From assembly GCA_950295325.1 (NCBI GenBank), contig OX485805.1, positions 50,990,758-51,054,757 of the forward strand: a DNA stretch of 64,000 nucleotides, read 5' to 3'. The notes below the pieces were generated by a model. That model worked only from the letters and a program-made list of their open reading frames with translations. It searched no databases and was not told where the DNA came from. How positions within the stretch are numbered: the first letter of the stretch is position 1; every line of letters begins with the position of its first letter. Below, in pieces: positions 48,812 through 60,739 of this stretch. Source of the DNA: Polytrichum commune (Eukaryota > Streptophyta > Polytrichopsida > Polytrichales > Polytrichaceae). Both the position numbers and the translations under genes were made by a program.

Positions 48812-49479
48812 GTCCTAATGTGACACAACGTGATGGTGTTATGTCATTTGTGATGTGATGTGCCATGATAGTCAAAGACCGCATCACATCCATTTGCACA
48901 TCTATGATGTTAATTCTATATGGATTATTCCATTCTGCTCCTAGGAATTAACTGAACCCTATGGTTTAACCCATTGAGTATCCTAACTTCTCTAGGCACT
49001 CGCCCTAAGCATACTAGAGGGTCAACAACCCACCACTTTGCCCTCCATTATGCCAATTTCTTACTTTGTGTTCACTCGAGAAACAAATTGCATACCAGCT
49101 TCCAAAGTCCTAATAGTACTTAGACTTTGGAAGCTGCACCACAATATTGGCAAGGAAGTTCCAAATTAAAAACAAAATGGTAGGTTTTCACAAGGGCTCT
49201 TAGTTCCCACATCATGGCAACATGTTTCAATATTGTAACTTTATCGAAGGTGAGTGGGCTTTAAACATACACTTTTAGCTCTCCACCCACTTCTCATGGA
49301 TATGAAATACACAATCAATGTTAGATGATTAGCTAATCCTAAATACAAGTAGCCCTTTTCATCATAAGTCTCATAACTCTTATGAGTAACTTAATTATTG
49401 TCAAAGAGAAATTTATTTTACAATAAATGATTATATTGGCACCACAAATTGAAATTAAAAAATGATGCTAACTATGGAG
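48812..49479. other. No feature recognised
   Basis: AT-rich with no domain or terminal repeat seen. A short phrase, CTTTGGAAG, occurs inverted nearby around 49100-49135. Confidence 0.4.
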
Positions 49480-49615
49480 CTTATAATGGATAATAAATTT
49501 GAACATGTAGTCCAATGCCTTTTAACCACATGTCTTTTTGGGGTCCGTTCTTAGATTCACACCTAACTACACACCACTCAAATGTAAGTGTCCATTTTAA
49601 GATGAGTAACCAAAT
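49480..49615 (+). repeat. Dispersed repeat D1
   Basis: Shares GTAGTCCAATGCCTTTTAA and TTCACACCTAACTACACACC with the copies at 35075-35215 and 56500-56625. Confidence 0.65.
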
Positions 49616-49628
49616 GAATCTCTCTTAA

Positions 49629-49827
49629 CTTATGCCTTGCCCACACATATTGGTGTGCATAGTTCCCACTAGTATGGGTGGGTTTTTTTTGTCACTTTTA
49701 GCCAATAACTAGATGTCACATAATGAAGTTTTACATGTTCACTAGCTAAAAGAAAACAAAAAAGCCACCCATGTTGGTGGGAGCCGTCCATTGGCTATGC
49801 CCACCAATATGTATGGACATGGCTTTA
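49629..49827. mobile_element. Imperfect foldback MITE, about 199 bp
   Basis: The left half (GCCCACACATATTGGTG, GTATGGGTGGG, CACTTTTAGC) is answered in inverse order by the right half (GCTAAAAG, AGCCACCCAT, CCACCAATATGTATGGAC). The arms are about 80 bp and clearly diverged. Confidence 0.72.
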
Positions 49828-49829
49828 GA

Positions 49830-51100
49830 AGCCAATGTTTGACCAAGAGAATTGACTCTCAACTGGTAGGGATGTCTTGTTACGTTAAATTAGCTTACAC
49901 TAGTATGAGGTAGGGGTACTTTGAACATGTTTTTGACATTAACAACACGCAAATGGGCAAGCATGACATGTTCGGTCCATTGAGGCCATCTATGTCAACC
50001 ATCAGTCATCATGAAGATGTCTTCTTTTTGGACACAACCGCTCTCAGTTAGAACTTTCAAGTGAGGATATACCTTGAAATGTAGGATTTATCAAGTAAAA
50101 TACCTCTCATCCATCCAACATAAAAACTTGTCCCGTACAGATTTTGGCGGATTCGTCTCAAACAACTTGGATTGCACTAATTTGGGGTATTTAAACCTAA
50201 TTCGGGTGTCCAAATAACTAAAATAGTAAAGCATGAACCTACACTATTTCAGTATTTCTATGGTCAATAAATGAAAAACACACTTGTATGCGGTAATCCC
50301 CACTCTCCCACCTTAGTAACTACTTAGTAAGGTGACTCACATCTAGATCTAGATTTAGAAGATCTCTAAAACTAAACAAAGAGAGAACCTTCCTTCACAA
50401 ACATTCAATAATAAAAATGGGATGTAGTGAATAAGCTTGAATGAGTAGCCCAAAATATAAGAATTTAGAAGAAAAGAAATAGATCATTGTGAGAAGATCT
50501 CTCAACTAAATAAGAGAGAACATTCCTTCATGTGCATTCAATAATCTACATGGAATCAATATCTAATGAGTAAGCTTGAATTGGAGGTATAGTGAATATT
50601 ACCCCTTGCACCTCAAATAATACCCCTTCATGCAAAATAATACCTTTTGCATAACAAAGAAATGACACAACTCCCATATATGGAAGAGAACTCACTAAAC
50701 ACTATTTCTCCTTGTTGGCTTTGACACAAACGTTTTTGTGTCATGGGCCCTACCATTTTTGTGTCCAAAGTGTCCGGCCTTCCTTCTAGTGCCTACCTCC
50801 TTGTAGTGTTATGTAGCAAGACCGTTGCCTCCAAGGAGCTTGGAGGTACTTATTTACAAGCATATAGGGTGTACATTAATGACTAGGAAGTAGAAAAGTG
50901 GTGATAGTAGATGCCCAATAGCAAGGGAGGCTAATCATTACTAGCCTACATGAAAGTACGGCACTTTATGCTAGTAGGCATTCTTTTAGTGATTAAAAAA
51001 ACATGTTAAGGCATGTGTGATGCACATGTTTTGACGGTGGGATTATCCATTTGATTTAATTAACATCCAAACATGAGTAGGAAAGTGGTAGCTCAACAAA
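49830..51100. other. No gene recognised
   Basis: AT-rich. A phrase around ACATTCAATAATAAAAATGG near 50400 and CATTCAATAATCTACATGG near 50535 is a local direct duplication of about 120 bp, with AAGAGAGAACATTCCTTCA in both. Confidence 0.4.
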
Positions 51101-51104
51101 CGTG

Positions 51105-51326
51105 CTACACCGTTTATGGTTATTAGTGTCACTAACTATTTTGAGTTATATCGTTTTATAACTTTGTACTATGGATCTCATTTCCTACCAACAGAGGTCA
51201 AATTGGTTGTTTGGACACTATGTAACAATAACATTGTCACTTGGTAATAGTTTACATTAATGATGGACTGTTTTAGCAGTATACCATCCAATTACCAAGT
51301 GACCCTAAACACCATAAATAGTGTAG
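51105..51326. mobile_element. MITE, family S/M1 hybrid, 222 bp
   Basis: The ends CTACACCGTTTATGGTTATT and CACCATAAATAGTGTAG are those of family S, but the interior (TATTTTGAGTTAT, TTGTTTGGACACTATGTAAC) resembles family M1. Confidence 0.82.
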
Positions 51327-51385
51327 TAAAATTGATCTTAACCTTACAAAGATTTGCCACAAGCATGTTCTTTGGGTAGCACATT

Positions 51386-51531
51386 CTACTAGACCATTTA
51401 TGGTATTTAGTGCCACACACATTATTGATAACCACATTAGTGCTCATTGGTATGACCTAGCATACGCCTCAACATAGGGTAAGTGACACACTATCATGCA
51501 TGTGACACTAAATACCATAATCGGTATAGTG
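51386..51531. mobile_element. MITE, family S, short copy, about 145 bp
   Basis: The ends ACCATTTATGGTATTTAGTG and GACACTAAATACCATAATCG are inverse to each other. The interior is reduced but keeps CATACGCCTCAACATAGGG, also found at 56108. Confidence 0.8.
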
Positions 51532-51569
51532 GAAAGGATGCAACATAGGACTTATGTAAGTAACCACAC

Positions 51570-51665
51570 TGTTATGGTAAATGTTGTGGGCCACACTATA
51601 TACGAGAAAACCAACTCAAAAACCATCGGAGCTAATATTGGGTGCACATTGTTTTCCAACCCACA
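51570..51665 (+). repeat. Dispersed repeat D2
   Basis: Contains GGTAAATGTTGTGGGCCACA and TTGTTTTCCAACCCACAT, shared with 46925-47075 (inverted) and 14690-14795. Directly follows a family S MITE. Confidence 0.6.
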
Positions 51666-52107
51666 TTATATAACATCGGGGCCTACATTGTAGGTCAGAA
51701 GATTTCAATTAGATAGAAAATAATGTGCATTAGAGAGACTTTCAACAAAGTGCGATCCAAATCAAACCCATCCTACCTAGACGGTTTTGAATATACAATA
51801 TTTACTTTATTTTTCAAAATGGAATTCAACCACGTTGAAAATATTCATTTTCTCCAATATTTTCCTTTGTTGAATTCTAAGAACATAATTTGTGTGGATT
51901 TGGGTGAGTGGAAAGATTAATGCAAAACAATTATTTGAAGTACAACATTTCCTCACTATTTAATGCGTGATGATGTATGTTTTCAGCCACACTATGGTGC
52001 CTTGATGGATAAGTCACACTAGAATTGTATCCCCAAAGTATTTATCATTAACAATGTAGCTTGGACCCTTGCATATGTCTTAAAATCCAGTCTTCTAAGG
52101 CTTAGGA

Positions 52108-52447
52108 TTTGAACAATTGCATTCTGAACAACCTTGAATCTTGAACTCTAACCAACAAAAGGGGCAATTGATTTTGTGCGTGCATTTCAACAACTTGTTG
52201 GAGTTCTCTATGTGAATGGATTTTGGTGAACCAACCCATACACTCGTTCCTAAACCCTTGCCTCCGAGGAACCAGTGTACGGGTTGGTTCACCCCAGCCT
52301 TGAATGGGAGGCTGGGGCGAACCAACCCGTACACTGGTTCTTTCAATTTTCATGAGTCCGTATGAGGCCTTAGGGTTTATGCAGGTGAGAACTTAGAGAG
52401 TGAACAATTGCATTCTGAACAGCCTTCAATCATTAACCCTGACCAAC
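52108..52447. repeat. Hairpin cluster flanked by a direct repeat
   Basis: A direct repeat opening GAACAATTGCATTCTGAACA is found at 52108-52153 and 52402-52447. Between lie three copies of a module with core AACCAACCCGTACACTGG: 52225-52250 and 52268-52293 form a 26-bp stem (24 pairs) around a 17-base loop, and a third lies at 52318-52340. A second small stem CCCAGCCT/AGGCTGGG lies at 52294-52318. Confidence 0.85.
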
Positions 52448-52775
52448 TTTAGATGCAGTCAATTGCAAGCACACCTTTGGATGAACCTTTGTATATAAAA
52501 TGTTCAGATGCTCCTACACCCTTCTTAGGGAGAGAAACAACAGGTAGGTGTAAGCATGAGTTGTTCTTAGTTTGGAACCTTTTGAGGTGCATTCTGAAAC
52601 ATGGAACACGAGATCCCTTGTGGTATCAATACATTTGAATACTGATGTTACACATGCAGGCTTGTTCAATTTTTAGAAAAATAACCATGCATGTGATTTC
52701 ACAATCTTAATTATTGCATATGCAACATCTGTTGTACGTATTTGGTTTGGGAGTGAATGTGTCTTAATGCTACAA

Positions 52776-52935
52776 GGGTTTTTTTTTTTTTTTTGAGACA
52801 GATGGCCAACAAAGCCAACGCTAAATTCATTGAGAACCAAAAAGAAAATGCGCCCACTTTGAGGGGAAGCGGGACCCCTCGGGCGCAAAACACCGTCACA
52901 TAACTGCCAAGATCTTCGTTTGTATGGAGAGATTT
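52776..52935 (-). mobile_element. LINE-like 3' end with poly(A), 5' truncated
   Basis: On the minus strand a GC-richer stretch (GTTTTGCGCCCGAGGGGTC, then TTCTTTTTGGTTCTCAATGA) ends in a run of 16 A (the T run at about 52779-52795). This composition and the tail fit the end of a plant L1-type non-LTR element. No coding part is left and no target duplication was found, so a SINE is possible. Confidence 0.45.
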
Positions 52936-53106
52936 TAATTCGACATACCAAAAAAATTTATTATCATATTTAAATATTTAAAATAAGGTAGCCTAGGAAA
53001 TTATGAGCTATTTTTTATTTTAAAAAATAGCCCTCCAACTAATGATTGATGATAGCAAATTAGGAAACAATAATGTCCCTGTTGTTAAAAGGATGAAATG
53101 AAATTA

Positions 53107-53119
53107 CCCCCCCCCCCCC
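53107..53119. repeat. Poly(C) tract, 13 bases
   Basis: An uninterrupted run of 13 C in AT-rich DNA. Confidence 0.95.
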
Positions 53120-53818
53120 AACTGGAGTACTTGTTAGAACATCACATGTTCACTAAAAGAATTCTATGGTAGACATGACCATTTCCAATAACTGACCCAA
53201 ACTTAATATTTAGAGTCCCCTAAAGCCATGTAGTTCCCAACACGTAGCTGTCACTTTCTAGTTTGGAATGTTTGGAAATAGGTATTGACCATGTGAGAGA
53301 GGAGTAATAACCGTTGAAGAGTTCAGCGTGTTGGAAAGAAGTATGTTTTAAAGGGACATGGATTTGGGTTTCTTGAACGAGGTACTAACTATACTCAAGT
53401 TTTTGTCTACCAATTTTTATAAATAAGTAAATCTATGTTGTGAATATGGGTTGGGAATAAATATTGCCTCTCAAAATTTATTGTAATTTCAGTACTTCAA
53501 AATAAATTGTGAACTTTCATTTATTTCCAAACCTGGAAAAGAACACTCCATTATAACGCATGTACCACACTTATGCGAACTTGCTTAATAAGGTATCGGA
53601 AAGCTATCGGAAATGGGTCTGTCTATGATAATGATCTTCTTGCATTGCAAAGCAATAGGGATTTGCAAACTTTGTTTCCACTTTACAAAAACAAGTCAAA
53701 AGAAGGGGCTTCTTGCCATGAACTTTAAGCCAAGGCTGCTAATTCATGCAGTCCTCGTGTGAGATAGGCACACTGCTTTGTTTTATTAGGCCCTAAAGTT
53801 TCACACTGTACGGTGGCA

Positions 53819-54220
53819 CTACACCGTTTATGATATTTATTGTCACATACACTATTTGCGAAGGCCTAAATTAGATGCCTAGAGGTCTCAAAGTGTTGCG
53901 CCTGTTAATTGCCAATACGATCTCCATTTATCAACATAAGTAACTTCTTTAAGTGAAAACTACCTATGTTGTGACATTTAGAATACATGGTTTATGATGT
54001 TCTATGTCATGTACACTATTCGCGAGGGGCCTAAACTAGATGTCTAGAGGTCTCAAAGTGCCTAAAGGCTTGCTAATTGCTGATATGATTTTATTTGTCA
54101 ACATAAGTAACATCTTTAGGTGGGGAAAATATCTACATTATGACATTTAGAGTAGCACATTGGGATATTTTAGACGACAATCTTGCGTTTTAGTATGAAA
54201 GGTGAAGATATTTTCAACAT
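53819..54220. mobile_element. Family S MITE, 5' part with internal tandem duplication
   Basis: Starts CTACACCGTTTATGATATTT. The first about 165 bp (53821-53983) are followed by a second, diverged copy (53984-54155), both with CCTAGAGGTCTCAAAGTG or TCTAGAGGTCTCAAAGTG and ATCAACATAAGTAAC-like words. After it the sequence goes on as in the inverse of 62681-63216. The right end is missing. Confidence 0.75.
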
Positions 54221-55870
54221 ATTATTATTCTCTCTCTTTAATGTAACATGTTTGGTTGCACAAGAATGTTGTGTTCTAGATAATATGACAATTTGGCCTC
54301 AAATGTTGTATTATCAAGGTTTCCAAGAAAATGGCCTATTTCAATTAAAATTGTCATTTTGTATACACAATGAAGATACATGATTATGAAAGAATATTTT
54401 TATTGAAGATATACGCTCATAACGTCACAACAACATGGAATTTATATAAAGATTGCATGTTCAACACTTGAAAACTTGGAATAATGCTCCATTACAAAAT
54501 TTGATAGTGATTGGGCATGCTCGTGGGCTTGAGGAAGCTTGACTATTGGCATTGGATGACACATCATTCCCCACTATTGGCTCTTCATTCAAATCTAAAC
54601 CCAAATGGACTACTCTACCCCATGCCAAGTCCACCAACTCGGCCATGTTTTACTTTTTATAAACAAATTTTCCCCTTTCCAATTGCACATATTCTTAATT
54701 AGGCGTTTCTTCACTTCCAGGGGTCAAAGATGAGATGAGACTTGCCAATTCATTTCGAGCTTCTTTCATTCTTCTATTCTCACGTTCATCATCCATGACA
54801 AAATCGGCACTCCAATTTGCAAGTAAAATCGTGGACATCCTCTAGCTGTTTCGTTTGATGTGGGGATTTATCTCTCTCCAAAGTTGAGAGCTCCACATAA
54901 TAGCATGCCTTACATTAGGTACTATTTTCCTGAAGTCTTGATGAGTAGTAGAAGAATCTAATTGGGGACAACCCATTCCAAAAGCTTCTTCTTATACTGG
55001 ACTTTGAATGAAGCAATTATTCCATGATTTATGTGTCATCACACTTGTACATTAGATGTTAAGAAAGCAATAATAATATTGCTCAACTACAAGATCAAAA
55101 AATCAAATGATTCACCACTACCAACATGCTTAAGGGGATAGATTGCATAATTGTTCATAATAAAAATCACCTTCCACTTTTGAGATTTTTAAACTACATT
55201 CAAGAGGCCCATCATCCAACTATCAAAGCATTCACTTACTTACAATCCTACTAAGTTATGCCAAGTTAACTTCACAAGTGATGCATTACGGATATATCCT
55301 TATGCCACCCTAGAACAACTATGTGTGTGATCTGACCTTTCCTTGAATCTTGAAAAACCTCTCTTAAAACTTTCCAACTTTTGAATATGTTTGTTGCAAC
55401 TAAACGCAACATTGAACCTTGAATTCTACATAATTTTCTTCCTCCTCCTTGCATTTCTCTCACCTGAAATTGGTTCACTTATTTCCAATGCTCACTACAA
55501 CCCCGATTTCGAGATTCAATTCAACAGTGGCAATCTTCACCCCAAACCCTTCAACCTTAATCTAAATCCAAAGATTTAAAAATTGTAATGTCAATTATGG
55601 AACAAAGGTTTTAAAACTATTAACTTGAGTTAAGTTATGTTAACGCACCGATGAATTCATTATGTATTTGGAGGAGCTCCCAGTCCCAAGGTTGTGTGGG
55701 CCCCATGCCATATGTATGTTAATTACCTCTCATATATGACAAATTGGGCTAAAAAAATGTCGTATTACGAGCACCGTAGTTATAATATTGAGGTAAATTA
55801 ACACTAGAAAGTTTAGTCAATGAAAAATGCGTTGTATAATTGAGGTGTTGTATTATCGAGGTGAGATTGT
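54221..55870. other. No gene recognised
   Basis: AT-rich, with short open frames of 60-70 codons on both strands that carry no known domain. No terminal repeats seen. Confidence 0.4.
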
Positions 55871-55879
55871 AATGGCAAG

Positions 55880-56150
55880 TGTCATATGTCTACATTTGAT
55901 ATGCAAGAGGAAGATATTCTTAAGCATACTAATGCCAAATGTCATTTGTGTAATTTAGTCAACTTATAGACCATTATGCAACATAAGCATGAACCTTATA
56001 ACATTATTGAACACTCTCATGTCAAGTTATTAATAACCGCACTTGAATGCCAAGTGTCATGAGTTGACACTTATGATGAAGTTGTTAGTCACTAAATTTA
56101 ACCTACCATACGCCTCAAAATAGGTTAAGTGACACTATTATGCATGGGGC
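55880..56150. mobile_element. Family S MITE, internal and right part
   Basis: Carries ATATGCAAGAGGAAGATATT, AAGCATACTAATGCC and CATACGCCTCAAAATAGG, in the order of 14188-14676. Both ends are worn or missing. Confidence 0.68.
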
Positions 56151-56200
56151 TAAAAAATGTCCCTTGAAGTTCAACGTCCTTTGTTTTTGGTTTTTGTTTT

Positions 56201-56217
56201 GGGGGGGGGGGGGGGGG
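56201..56217. repeat. Poly(G) tract, 17 bases
   Basis: An uninterrupted run of 17 G, the longest homopolymer of G or C in the window. Confidence 0.96.
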
Positions 56218-56499
56218 AATGTATTGGAGTTCTACATCATTTGTGTACAAAGAAGGAGTGCACCTATTGTAAAACTGCCATGGGTGGTTAATTCTTGTTG
56301 TTTGTTGTACTTCTCAGTTTGAATTCCAATGTTAGAATTTGTCTTAGATTCACAAATGTGATAGGAGATTTTAGCGAAGACTTATGGAGTTTTTAGTTCT
56401 CACACATTGCTGCTAAAAAAATTTTAATGTCAAAAGTATCAAGACCATTAAGTTACTGGGTAGGCCCCTCCAATTATGTTGATTATTGAGCTTAGAATG

Positions 56500-56625
56500 G
56501 ATATGAAATTCTAAACACGTATTTTTTTTGGACAAATGTAATCTTTAAATATGTTTGTAGATCCACACCTAACCACACACCACTCATATACATGTGTCTG
56601 ATTTAGAACAATAACCAAATAAGGC
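56500..56625 (+). repeat. Dispersed repeat D1
   Basis: Contains AGATCCACACCTAACCACAC and CACCACTCATATACATGTGT, matching 35075-35215 and 49480-49615. Confidence 0.65.
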
Positions 56626-56629
56626 ACAT

Positions 56630-58445
56630 TTATTTGTAGTGAACAATTTTAGGATTTCATGATATGTAGGGGTTTGAGAACAAACCATAAGTAACATGAC
56701 CACATTAGTTCATCCAGTATTATGAATTCTTAGAGTGAAGCATGTAATGCTTACATTTCATACTTTAACATATTATTATCATATATACATCTTAACAACC
56801 CACAACAAGGGCAGGTGGAGACCAATGCAATCAATGTATTAAGGTTCCAAAGCAACTAGCCGTCAAAAATGGTACGTTGAGCAGAAGGTTCGGGCATGGC
56901 ATGGGACATTAATTCATATGCATGGATGCAACATGCTCAAAGGATTTGAGGTTCAAACTAGTATGTTACAAATCATTACAACTTGTAATCCAAATTAGGT
57001 CCACCCATCTTAATGATTTAAACGAGTTCATTTTCCAAACTTTGAAGTGCTCAAACCTCTTAAACTTGTGGTTGTCAAAATTGAAAATTGAAGATTGTCA
57101 TAATCAATCGATTGATTTGGTAGGCATCGATAAATATGAAAGAAAGTGCTCATAAATGAAGTTTGTGGCTTTAATAAGTACCTAAGTCAAATCAACCTTT
57201 ACTATATATTTGGTATGTCAAAATAGGCCACCTAGTGGAACTCAATGAATTAGAGATACCGTCAACCTTGCAAAGCCAATGACCACGCAAGCATAGCAAT
57301 AAAAACCTAAGAGTGACATACATGGCACATGCCCCACCAATGAGCACCGTATACCTCTTTGCTAATGGAATTTAATGTCGAGAGTCACCTGATCCTCGGT
57401 CTTAGGGACATGCCCCCAATTCCCGCAAGTTATCCTTTCCACTCATGACTCTTAGATCTTAGAACATCTTGTTCAAAAGTTCGGGACACACCCTTTGCAC
57501 ATAGCTAAGGAGGCTAAATGCCTCTACTGGGACTAGTTGCACTAGTCCCGGAACTAGGGAAGTCCTAGGACATCACTTCACTACCCTTCCCCACTCATAA
57601 TAACCTCACGTCCTTTGTGCAATGCCCTCGTTAAAATGTGAAAGATTGGAATGGCCACTTAAGTATGGCCCAAATGCTAATTCTTGGGCTTGACGTCACC
57701 AAATAATTTGGCAGGCTTTGCAACTTGGAACAATACCCACACTTATCCCCCATGGGGCCTAATGTGGGTTCTTTGTCACCCCCTTGGTGCCATTGACATG
57801 GCAAATCACATGGCTTACCCTTGAGTGATCATCATAACCGCCACTTGCCACCTTGCAAGACTTGAATGTATTTCAAAGCTCCACCTCCACAAGTGGTGTA
57901 TCGGCACGTTCCATTTAGGGGCGTGACAACTTCCAACACAAGGTAAGGAGGTGGATACTTCAAGGGGGAGTGATAAGAGTAACTAGAATTGCACGTTTCT
58001 TTTGTATAGTATGATGGTGTGTATTGTGGGCTATGTCCAAATCTTGCCGCACTCTCAAGGCCAGTCTCAAACATATCATGTCGAGTTTCCTAGTCTTTCA
58101 AACTTGAGACGCAAAACTTACAAGATGTCAAAGGGAAGGTTTTCTCTCCCTAAGTGCGTGGAAATTGGCTCGTGATCCATAGCCCTCCCAAACGTGTTAA
58201 TGATTAGTGAACCTAGAGTGAATGATTTATTTTTAGCACATAGTTCAATCTCAATGTGGAGTCCAGTGTTGTAGGATCTAGTTTGTATAAGTTACATCTT
58301 AGGAATGATTTAGTTATGGTTATTGGCACATCATATTTATTGATTCCTATGCTACATACCCACCTAAATACCTACATGCTGACATATTTGCATGCCTTCT
58401 AGAACCTACTTACCAGAAATACCTACCTAGGTATTATAAAAACCA
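56630..58445. other. No gene recognised
   Basis: Mixed composition. A GC-richer part at 57380-57800 includes the small hairpin GGGACTAGTTGCACTAGTCCC (57529-57549). The stretch near 58220-58300 is a partial D1 copy. Open frames are short and lack domains. Confidence 0.4.
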
Positions 58446-58448
58446 AAA

Positions 58449-58826
58449 CTACACTAAATATGATATTTACTGTCACCAATTATAGTTATCTTGCTCCATA
58501 CTAATTGTAAACCGTGGTATACTTTCACCAACACTAAATTTTAACCCAACATTATTTGTCATTCCTTGTATTTTTTTAGAGGGATTATAGAGTAACACTG
58601 TTGCAACTACTGTCACTTACCAAGTGATTTTTCATCCAAATTTCAAGCATCCATGACAATGTTTCATCACAAGTTGCTGACAAGAGAAGGTAGGGTTTTG
58701 GCCATTGGATGAACTCATCCATCACCCATGACAGTATTTGTTCACTTATTCATAAGAAGTGTCATCCGAAAAGTTACCATAGTGGCCCTAAACACCATAT
58801 GACACTGGATAACATATTTAGTGTAA
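58449..58826. mobile_element. MITE, family M2
   Basis: A 378-bp element with ends CTACACTAAATATGATATTT and AACATATTTAGTGTAA and inner TACTGTCACC against TGACACTGG. The interior matches 12634-13031 in opposite orientation, for example GTCACTTACCAAGTGATTTT. Confidence 0.82.
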
Positions 58827-59004
58827 CTGATAGAACTACCTAAGTAAAAGCCTAAACCAACCAAACCAACTAATCATTCAATTAAAATAACCCGCCTAAG
58901 CTCAGGCCAAAGCCTACTGAAAGCCGCAGCCAACCAAGCCCAACAACCACAACCTACACGAAGCACCAGCCTACTAAGCCCACAAGGCTGGGGGCCGACA
59001 GCTT

Positions 59005-59217
59005 AGTACACTAAAAATTGTATTTAGTGTCATTTACTATTTGTAATTATGCCATGCTATAACTATATATCTCGTTTCCCCTCAAGAAAGGGCATTATAG
59101 AACACTAAGCCCTTTACTTGGAAAACAATTTACGTTAATGATAAAAGAAGAAGAAGAAGAAGTTAGCATTGTGTATCTCTAAATAGTAATAGACACTAAA
59201 TACAATATTTAATGTAG
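59005..59217. mobile_element. MITE, family M2 ends with M1-like interior, 213 bp
   Basis: The ends TACACTAAAAATTGTATTTA and TACAATATTTAATGTAG are inverse to each other, both followed inward by GTGTCA/GACAC. The interior has TGCTATAACT and CTAAATAGTAATAGACAC, words of family M1. A (GAA)n tract lies at 59147-59162. Confidence 0.82.
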
Positions 59218-59580
59218 TAATAAAAGAAGCATCAATCTACTAAGCATGAGTCCACAAGTCTTCCCCACGCTTATTTGTGGGTATATCCAGTCGACGGCTC
59301 CCACCAAAAAAGTTCATTTTTTTCGTTTGCTTTTAGCCAACGCATGGATGTAACGTTCCACCGCAGGTCGTTTATGTCGGAACCTAGACTTAGCTTATTC
59401 CAGACCCTTGGCAGTTTCAACATGTTTAGTGCGACCGTGCCCTTAGATGTCTTGCTCTTTGAGACGACCCCCGACCAATCCCTTTGGTAAAAACAAATTC
59501 ACTTGGAACTAGGTCCCACTAACACTACCAAGTCATGTATTTTGATGGTAACTATGGAGTCAAGGCCAGTAAGAACAAAA

Positions 59581-59600
59581 TGATGTGTGTGTGTGTGTGT
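59581..59600 (+). repeat. (GT)n microsatellite, about 8 units
   Basis: A short uninterrupted GT run. Confidence 0.85.
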
Positions 59601-60140
59601 GAGCACTACCTTGTAACACAATCCATTTGCTTTTTAACCCTACGTGGGCTCTCATCCAAGAGTATGACATGTAGATGAGAGAAAGTCCAAATTGGCAACT
59701 GTTTGGATAAGATCAATGCTAAGCAGCCTCCTTCTTGGTTGGTTCCTTCACAAACCCCACCCAAATGACCTTCACGAGAGCACGAGTGGAGCCTCACTCC
59801 CAACCAAAGATTCACGTTGGCAACCAAGTTTGTTCTCCGACCCGGCCAACCAACCTCCGGAGTTGTGGGAGGGGGGCGTTCCATTTCACCCGAACTTGCA
59901 TGCGATCATTCGTGAGACCCGGCAACATTTCGGTCCCACGGTGAACCAACCCGTACACTGGTTCCAGGGAGGCAAGGGTTCAGGCATCCAACATGGAGCG
60001 AGTGTGTGGGTTGGTTCGCCCGAATCCCACGGTGAGCTACGAGGTTTCTTATATCGTAGGCTGATAGCAAGTTGGGTGAGCATTTCCTTTTGGAAATTAT
60101 TAGGTCAGATGGCTTTGTGAAAGGAAGAATGATCATCAAT
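59600..60140. other. GC-richer transposon-like patch with a hairpin module
   Basis: Less AT-rich than its flanks, with overlapping open frames on both strands (up to 142 codons on plus) but no recognisable domain. It holds two inverted copies of the module with core AACCAACCCGTACACTGG (59941-59966 and 59993-60020) around a turn including GGAGGCAAGGGTTCAGGC, the inverse of the loop word at 52252-52266. Confidence 0.55.
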
Positions 60141-60184
60141 ATGCGTGGATGTTAGGAAATTTGATGCGTTGGAATTTTAGCCGA

Positions 60185-60400
60185 AAGTCATGAATGAGTG
60201 ATTGGAAAGTAATTTATTGTACATGGAATTGTATGCAGGATATGCTACTACGTGACTAAATGAATGAATATGCATGTACATATTTTCCTAGTTTTACAGA
60301 CCTAGTTATACAAAATTATTTGTATGGACCACCTATGCCTCTTTTTTTTAGTTAATTAATTATTGGAAAATTTTGCCCAACCTGCTATCGACCTATGGTA
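60185..60400 (+). repeat. Dispersed repeat, inverted partner of 28435-28610
   Basis: Contains CAGGATATGC, GACTAAATGAATGAATATGC and TAATTAATTATTGGAAAATT, which match the minus strand at 28435-28610 in the same order. Confidence 0.65.
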
Positions 60401-60739
60401 TATGGTGGAAAACGTGAGGATACCGATAACATTCTCTAGGTGCTACACTCTAACCTCCCTAATATCATGTCCTTTCCAACCAAAGTGCATGTCGTATTAA
60501 GGAGGTTTGCAGTGTTAACATGGATACATGATAATAGAGAATTAGTGTAGCATGTGACATTGTGGAATATTACATAGTCAATATTGTAATAATGACAATA
60601 ATTGCAATCATAACAACATGATGCACGCGCGTGTGTGGTTTGAGTTCTTTGGTGGTTTACTTTGATGTCGAAATCCATGATATATGAGAGGGAGATGTGA
60701 CGACAAGGAGGGAGATGTAAAATGAGCACATTCATTCCC

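Noticed and set aside
57529-57549. A small perfect hairpin as a terminator or RNA gene
   Set aside because: A 9-bp stem alone, without T-run or conservation, is likely to be chance in this length of DNA.
59692-60120. An open frame of 142 codons
   Set aside because: Overlapping frames are open on both strands, there is no known domain, and the end runs through the hairpin module. Composition explains the lack of stops.
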